Shown here piece after piece: positions 57,979 through 64,000 of a stretch of 64,000 nt of DNA. The notes under the pieces were generated by a model, which did no database searches, had not been told where the DNA came from, and was given only the letters and a program-made list of their open reading frames with translations. The number at the start of each line of letters is the position of its first letter. The first letter of the stretch is position 1. The DNA is from Amorphophallus konjac (Eukaryota; Streptophyta; Magnoliopsida; Alismatales; Araceae). A program made the position numbers and the translations under genes. The stretch is taken from NCBI GenBank assembly GCA_022559845.1, contig CM040128.1, positions 222,937,643 to 223,001,642 on the forward strand. The letters are read 5' to 3'.

Positions 57979-59606
57979 TGATGGGCTCGGCACCCGTCGT
58001 TTAAAAATACCGTGTCACACAATTTTCAAAATTGATAAAACCGCACTCACTCACTTAAATGATTTTGGAAATACGAGTACAATGTTAAATACGGGTCGAT
58101 CCCACGAGGAGAAAAAATCTTTATAGATCAAGTTGGAAAATATCCTTATGTTTTGAAAATCAATCTTTTTATCTTTTGAGTGCGATTAACACTAAAGGAA
58201 ATTAAATTGCAACTTTGAATAAGAAGAGAAAAGTGAAGGAAATTTTAGCCAATGGATGAAGAACGCCGCCGTTTCCTTGCCGAGCATTGGATGAAGATCA
58301 CTCCGCCTTGGAAGTCGACGCCGTGAGGTGACTGGAAGATGACTAACCGCCTTGGGTTGTGTGAAGTACTTGTGAAGAGATGGAGATGGATAGAAATAGG
58401 AACAAAGACAAGTTGAAAACACAACAAAATTATATTGAAAATAGGGGATTGGAAGGAAGAGAATAATTTAAAATTTAGAGGGAATTAGAAGAAGTGGAAG
58501 AAATGAAAGTTGTATAGAATGAAAATAGGAAGAAGTTTGATGAAGACCACAGAGATATAAAACGAGAGGAAGACAATGAAAATTTTGAAAAATCAAGATC
58601 TATCGGTGTGGATGAACAGTAAAACGTTAAAGATAGAACAGTGAAAAATTAATTATAACTTACAAACGAAGAAGAATTAGAAGAAGTGATAGAAGCAAAA
58701 AATCTAGATATATAAAAGAAGAACAACTTTTACGAAGAACTCTGAGTGAAAAGAGGATTGGAAAGGCTTCAAAACAGAAGAATATTAGAAGGTATCACCT
58801 CGGATGAACAGTAATCACATAGAACAGAACTTAGAAAAATGGAAAATAACTTTCAAACTAGAAGGAATTAACGGAAATGATAGAAAGAGAAATTGGAGAA
58901 CACTTAAAGATGAAAAACTTTTGTGAAGATAGGAAAATAAAATGGAGATCAGAACAACAAGTAATGGGACTAAGAAAGGACTAAATGCTTAAATAAAACA
59001 TTCATTAAAACAACATCAACTTACAAAGTTTACATCAAAAGCTCTCAAAATAACACCCTCTAACTCTCCTATGTAGCTCTACTAAGGCCAACAAGAATGA
59101 ACTTCAAAAACTCAAAACAACCCCTTACAACTCTTAGCAACTCTTTTTTTTTTCATCACAATAGAAGCCCCTTTTATAGGGTTAACACCACCCCATTCCC
59201 TATGTGAACATCTTGACATTTCTTGCCCCTTTTGTTGAAAAAAATAATCCATTGCTGTCATTTTTTGACTCAGAATTATGTGCCAACATGTGTTGCACAC
59301 TTTTACATTTTTTTCTGATTTTTTCCTATTTTTTCTAGCCTTCTTTCTCTTCCTTTCTCTCTCTTTCTCTCTCTTTCTCTCTCCTCTGGCCACGTGCGCC
59401 GCCGTGCGCCGTGTTCTCTGCGCGTGGGCGCGGTGCGTTGGCCGCCTTCTCCTCTGCAGGTGCGCCGCGGTGCGCCCGGCCCTCCATCGTGTTGACGCGC
59501 CTCGCGCGTTGACCGCCCGCGGGCGGGCCTCGTCGCCCGTGCCCGCCTGGCGAAGGCGGGCTCGCGCCCTGGCGACCTGCAGCACACAAAACACACGCAC
59601 ACACAC

Positions 59607-59660
<54 letters not shown>

Positions 59661-60022
59661 TGTTATATATATTATGTATATATCTTATAAAAGCCCTTAA
59701 AAATATCAAATAAATTTATTTTTTTTCTTTTTTTCTTTTCTTTTTAAACAACTCCATGGGCTTTTGGCCCCTTTCAACATATATTCATATTTTCTCTTTT
59801 TGTTGTTTTTTTCTTTGATTACTTTTTTCTTCATGTCGCTTTTCTCCTCGTACCGAGACCTGCTTAAATAAGCAAATAACTTTATTAAAATTATTTAATT
59901 CCAAAAAATTAAATATTTGACTCTAAATTAAAAGTAAGTGTGATATGTGCATATTTATTATTATTAAAGCTCATAACAAATGTGTATAACATGAATTAAT
60001 ATGTAAAAATACACACTTATCA
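57979..60022 (-). repeat. Athila 5' LTR (2,044 bp)
   Basis: The partner of 47801-49835, starting TGATAAGTGTG and ending GAGCCCATCA on the minus strand. It carries the same GC island (about 59390-59580) and CA/TA tract (59591-59655), with longer CTCTTT and TA runs than the 3' copy. Confidence 0.95.
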
Positions 60023-62340
60023 GTAGTCTTGGAGTTGGTGTTTAATCCACAACACTTGGGTGCCACAGCTCCCTGCAGCAACATATTTTGCCTCTGCAGT
60101 TGAGAGGGCAACCAAGTGTTATTTCTTGGAGGCCCAAGAAACTAAACACCCGCCTAGAAACTGGCAATAGCCACTAGTACTCTTACGATCCAGCTTGTAG
60201 CAAGCGTAGTCCGCATCAGAATAAGATATAAGAGATAAATCACATGATGACGGATACCACAATCCCAAATCTTGAGTGCCGGCAAGATATCTAAGGATAC
60301 GTTTGACGGCAGTCAAGTGGGATTCTCTAGGACTAGCTTGAAATCTAGCACAAAGACATACACTAAACTGGATATCTGGTCGGGATGCAGTCAAGTAAAG
60401 CAAAGAGCCGATCATACCTCTATAGATCTTTGCATCCACTAATTTACCATTTTCATCCGAATCCAGCGATGTTATGGTGCTCATAGGAGTTGCAATCATT
60501 TTACTGTTCGTCATGTCAAATCTTTTCAGCAACTCCTTGATGTATTTGGCTTGACTTATGAAGCACCCATCTTGTCCTTGGTTGACCTGCAAACCGAGAA
60601 AGAATTAGAGTTCTCCCATTAGACTCATCTCAAATTCGCTAGTCATGAGGTTAGCAAATTCCTCACATAGTTCAGATTTAGTAGAACCAAACACAATATC
60701 GTCAACATAAATTTGAACAATCAAGATGTTCTTACCTTGCTTCTTGGTGAAAAGTGTTTGATCTACCTTACCTCGTGTATACCCTTTTTCAATGAGGAAC
60801 GAGCTTAGTCTCTCATACCAAGCTCTTAGAGCTTGCTTAAGTCCATAAAGTGCCCTGTCTAGCTTGTATACAAAATCTGCATGGTTAGTATTTTCAAAGC
60901 CAGGGGGCTGCTCAACATAGACTTCTTCCTTGATCAAGCCATTCAAGAAAGCACTTTTTACATCCATTTGGTACAGCTTTATCCTAAGGGAGCATGCAAA
61001 GGCAAGTAAAATTCTGATGGCCTCGAGTCTAGCAACTAGGGCATAAGATTCATCAAGGTCTACCCCAAACTCTTGATTATACCCTTGAGCCACCAATCTA
61101 GCCTTGTTTCTTTTTATCTTGCCATCATCACTTAGTTTGTTCCTAAAAACCCACTTAGTGCCTATGACAGATTGTGATGAAGGTCTAAGAACAAGATGCC
61201 AAACTTTATTTCTTTCAAACTGGTTTAACTCGTCTTGCATTGAATTTATCTAGTTTTCATCTTTTAATGCCTCATCAATATTCTTGGGTTCAATCTGGGA
61301 GACAAGAGCAAGTTGATCTAATTCTTCCACAATTCTAAAATGTGACCTTATCATAGGTGGGTCATTCAAGCTACCAATGACATTTTCTAAAGGATGATCC
61401 TTAAGAATTCTAATGTTTATAGCATCATTACCTTCTACTGGAGCTTGATCCCTTGTATTACTTGATTCAGCTAGGTCACCATCTTCTTTTATTTCTTCTT
61501 GTGGAGAATCACTCTTGTCTTTCATGCTTAGGAATTCTCCGTCTTCATCGTTTTTCCTGCAAGAGTTATCATTGTTAGAATCATCATGATATTCATCAAA
61601 GGAAACATGGGGTGATTCTTCCATATTTGACTCTTGATATTGTAAATTCTATAAGCCCTAGATCTATCAGAATATCCAAGGAATATACCTTCATCGCTCT
61701 TGGACTCGAATTTATCTAAGTCTCTTTTGTCATTGTTGTGGATGAAGCATTTTGACCCAAACATTTTCATATGTGAGAGAGAGGGCTTTTTACCTTTCAG
61801 CAACTCATAAGGAGTCTTTTTGGTGTGTGGCCTTACCATAGAGCAGTCGATAATGTAACATGCTGAGTTTACCGCTTCATCCCAAAACCTCCTTGGAAGT
61901 TGCCGTTCAGCAAGCATGGTTCTTGCCATCTCTACAAGTGTTCGGTTTCTCCTTTCAACTATACCGTTTTGCCTTGGGGTTCTTGGTGAAGAAAATCGGT
62001 GTGAAATGCCTTCAGCCCTGTAAAGATTATAGAAGTCAGCATTTTCAAATTCACCACCGTGATCAGATTGAATCTTGAAAATTTTAAACTCCCGTCCTGC
62101 TTTATCTTCATGTAGAGTGCCTGAAACTCATCAAAAATATCATTTTTATGTGTGAGAAAGAAAATCCATGTGAATCTAGAAAAGTCATCCACCAAGACAT
62201 ATCCATATTTTCTACCACTTAAGCTAACAGTTCTGGTTGGGCCAAACAGGTCCATATGAATTCGCTCGAGTGGTTTGGATGATGTATTTTCAGATCTTCC
62301 TTTGAAAGATTTTCTTGTTTGTTTACCTAGGGCACATGCA
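60023..62340 (-). pseudogene. Copia3 integrase, RT and RNase H
   Basis: Integrase: zinc-region end CDACALGKQTRKSF, DLFGPTRTVSLSGRKYGYV, DFSRFTWIFF (61959-62340); a frameshift; then MARTMLAERQLPRRFW, YELLKGKKPSLSHMKMFG and GIFLGYSDRSRAYRI (61630-61929). An acidic linker (61250-61624) leads to RT (60605-61240): VIGTKWVFRNKLSDDGKI, KARLVAQGY, MDVKSAFLNG, PPGFE, ALYGLKQALRAWY and catalytic IYVDDIVFGST. RNase H (60119-60592) has MIGSLLYLTASRPDI, SPRESHLTAVKRILRYLAGT and SDADYACYKLDRKSTSGYC. The last piece (60023-60118), STAEAKYVAAGSC, runs to the Athila junction and resumes at 47800. The SIRE-type assignment rests on these motifs. Several stops and shifts are present. Confidence 0.88.
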
Positions 62341-62890
62341 TCACACAACTTGTTTTCTTATTTAAATGATAATTCAGGCAACCCTTTCACCATTGAATGC
62401 TTTAACAGTTTATGTAAGACATTGTAGCTAGCATGTCCTAGTCTACGATGCCATAACCATGTAATTTCAGATTTTGGTGCAGCAAGATAAAGGTTTAAAT
62501 GAGCAGGATCATCTAAGTCAATCATGTAAACATTGTTGACTCTCTTACCAGAAAATTTTACCTTGTCAGATTTTGGTTCAAGAATTCTACATTCATGAGA
62601 GTCAAACAACACTTTGTGACCCTTATCACACAATTGACTTATACTAAGCAGGTTGTATTTCAAACCTTCAACTAGCAGCACGTTACAAATGGACTTAGAG
62701 AGATTCTTACCTATATTACCTGTTCCAATGATTTTTCTCTTGTTGTTCCCTCCAAATGTGACGTATCCTCCTTCCTTTTCCTCCAAAAGATAAAATTTTG
62801 ATTTGTCTCCAGTCATGTGTCTTGAACAGCCGCTATCAAGGTACCACCTGTTATGCATGGCTGCAAGACATTCCTGCACAAGCAATTAAG
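62341..62890 (-). pseudogene. Copia3 protease and integrase zinc region
   Basis: The frame 62358-62885 has the copia protease motif WYLDSGCSRHMTGDKSKF, YVTFGGNNKRKIIGTGNIG and LKYNLLSISQLCDKG, then the pre-integrase region ITWLWHRRLGHASYNVLHKL. A stop (TAA) separates it from CDACALGKQ at 62348. The catalytic Asp-Ser-Gly is intact. Confidence 0.88.
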
Positions 62891-64000
62891 TAATGGAGTT
62901 TGGAACCCAACCAAATTTGGGTCCCATCAAACTTTTCAAATTTTCAAAACATGAAACCATTTCTTTTGGAATCCAAACCTTCTTAACATTCATGTTTTGT
63001 TTGCTTAGAGCAGGGATTTAATTTTTATTTTCAATCTTGACATTCATTTTCTGTTTGGAGGCTCTTGGTTGGAGTTTGTGAAAGTTTGATGAAGTTTACT
63101 TCTTAAGCCATTGAGGCGGTTGGTTGATTTTGGGTTGAAAATGATTGTTTTGTCACCTATGAGATTGATGCATAGAGAAATCACAATTGCCCCAAAAATA
63201 TGGTGGTGTCAACCTATGGCAGTGTCGACCTGTGTGAAATTGTTTAGCAGTATGAATGTTTGATGGCCAATGTGGTGTCAACCTGTATTGTGGGGAAGGT
63301 TGACTTTTCTTAGGCTTTTGAGCAATCTTTTTGGGGATTTCAGTGGCTTCTTCTTCAACCTTTTCTTTTCCTTTCTTCTTTTGTTTTTGCTGGTTTTGTG
63401 TAGGAGTTGTGTTTGAGGTGGAAGCTTCGGAAGATGAAACAAATGTGACAGTTTTTAGCCCAAATGGCCTTTTGTTTGTTGGATCAAAACCCAACCCATC
63501 TTTGTTGTGGTTCATTCTAGTTCCTAGCAAAGCATTTAGGTTTTCTCTTCCATCCACAAATGTTTCTAAGGATTGTTGTTTATCTTCCAACTCTTTTTGA
63601 AGTTTTTCAATGTTTTGAAGAAGTTGAGTGTTGACTTGTTTGCCAGCTTCATACTTCTCATTGCTCAAATTACTATCCTTTTCATAGCTTTACATTTTTA
63701 GCTTCATGTTATCAATCTCATTTCTTAAATCTTCATTTTCAATTTTCAAGTCAGCCATTTCTTTTCTTCCTTCTTCCAAATCCTCAATCATTTTCTTAAG
63801 ATCCTCAATTTCAGTTTCAAGTGAAGCATTCTTGACATTTATTTCATGATCATGCACAAATGAGTTAATTTTTTTTTCAATGATTTATTCTCCTTTTTGT
63901 ACATTTCATATTTTTCCATGAATTGTATATATGCTTCCTCCCAATCATCAATTGTATAATCTTCAAATGGAGAATTTACCTCAGTTGTTTCATCACCTTT
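62891..64000 (-). pseudogene. Copia3 gag C-terminal part (truncated by window edge)
   Basis: Minus strand from the edge: DDWEEAYIQFMEKYEMYKKE and a long coiled-coil stretch (ETEIEDLKKMIEDLEEGRKE, DLRNEIDNMKLK) with a frameshift near 63870 and a stop near 63690. The frame 63153-63668 has LQNIEKLQKELEDKQQSLE, GTRMNHNKDGLGFDPTNKR and PFGLKTVTFVSSSEAST, a Lys/Glu-rich stretch (KKKGKEKVEEEA), then an unusual repeated RLTP segment (63205-63304). Below that, KVWIPKEMVSCFEN and GPKFGWVPNS join to protease. The usual zinc knuckle is not evident where expected. Confidence 0.78.

Larger units (their letters stand above)
47801..60022 (-). mobile_element. complete Athila-type Ty3/gypsy element
   Basis: The element is 12,222 bp, with LTRs 47801-49835 and 57979-60022 and a perfect 5-bp target duplication GTAGT (47796-47800, 60023-60027). 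It has an Asp-tRNA primer site, gag, a protease with the Athila-type DLGAS motif, RT, RNase H, integrase and a polypurine tract. Copia3 RNase H continues across it. No env-like gene is present between integrase and LTR. Confidence 0.96.
43882..64000 (-). mobile_element. Copia3: SIRE-like Ty1/copia element, carrying an Athila element
   Basis: The minus strand from the right edge has gag (partial), protease, integrase, RT, RNase H, polypurine tract and 3' LTR. It inserted into the Tat antisense gene; GTCCG (43877-43881) is the expected left target-site copy. The Athila element splits its RNase H domain at 47801-60022. The 5' LTR and gag start are beyond 64000. Confidence 0.9.

Overview
The window is intergenic DNA from a transposon-rich flowering plant. 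I see no convincing host gene, tRNA, rRNA or CRISPR array. Everything I can place is a retrotransposon: Ty1/copia elements of the SIRE type, Ty3/gypsy elements of the Tekay/Del, Tat and Athila types, and L1-type LINEs. Long LTRs (0.7 to 3 kb), initiator-Met and Asp tRNA primer sites and these lineages together indicate an angiosperm. I cannot name the species.

Layout. 1-3401: the gag start, primer site and 5' LTR of a minus-strand copia element (Copia1). 3402-3734: LTR-like flank. 3735-5545: a 5'-truncated plus-strand L1 (LINE1). 5697-5966: a gypsy retropepsin remnant. 5967-7213: unassigned LTR-like sequence. About 7214-10972: 5' LTR and gag start of a plus-strand copia element (Copia2). 10973-23688: a Tekay-type gypsy on the minus strand (G1), which itself carries a LINE in its 3' LTR (LINE2, 12076-14804) and a solo LTR in its integrase gene (17457-19768). 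23689-43881: a Tat-type gypsy on the plus strand with an antisense gene. It is split by a complete Tekay-type element (G2, 29320-40293, minus). 43882-64000: a SIRE-like copia on the minus strand (Copia3), split by a complete Athila-type element (47801-60022, minus).

The order of insertion can be read from target-site duplications and from reading frames that resume across insertions: Copia2 < G1 < Tat < Copia3 < Athila, with G2 also inside Tat and LINE2 and the solo LTR inside G1. This is a five-level nest. The outer halves of Copia2, G1, Tat and Copia3 lie beyond position 64000.

No element looks fully active. G2 is the best preserved: its gag-pol is one reading frame of about 1,460 codons interrupted by six stop codons, five of which are explained by single C-to-T or G-to-A changes. 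The most unusual material is inside the LTRs. Each family carries its own array of short repeated words: a ~27-bp periodic word in Copia1, GTCGAC-centred palindromes in all three copia LTRs, and ACGGTCC-type mini-hairpins in G2.
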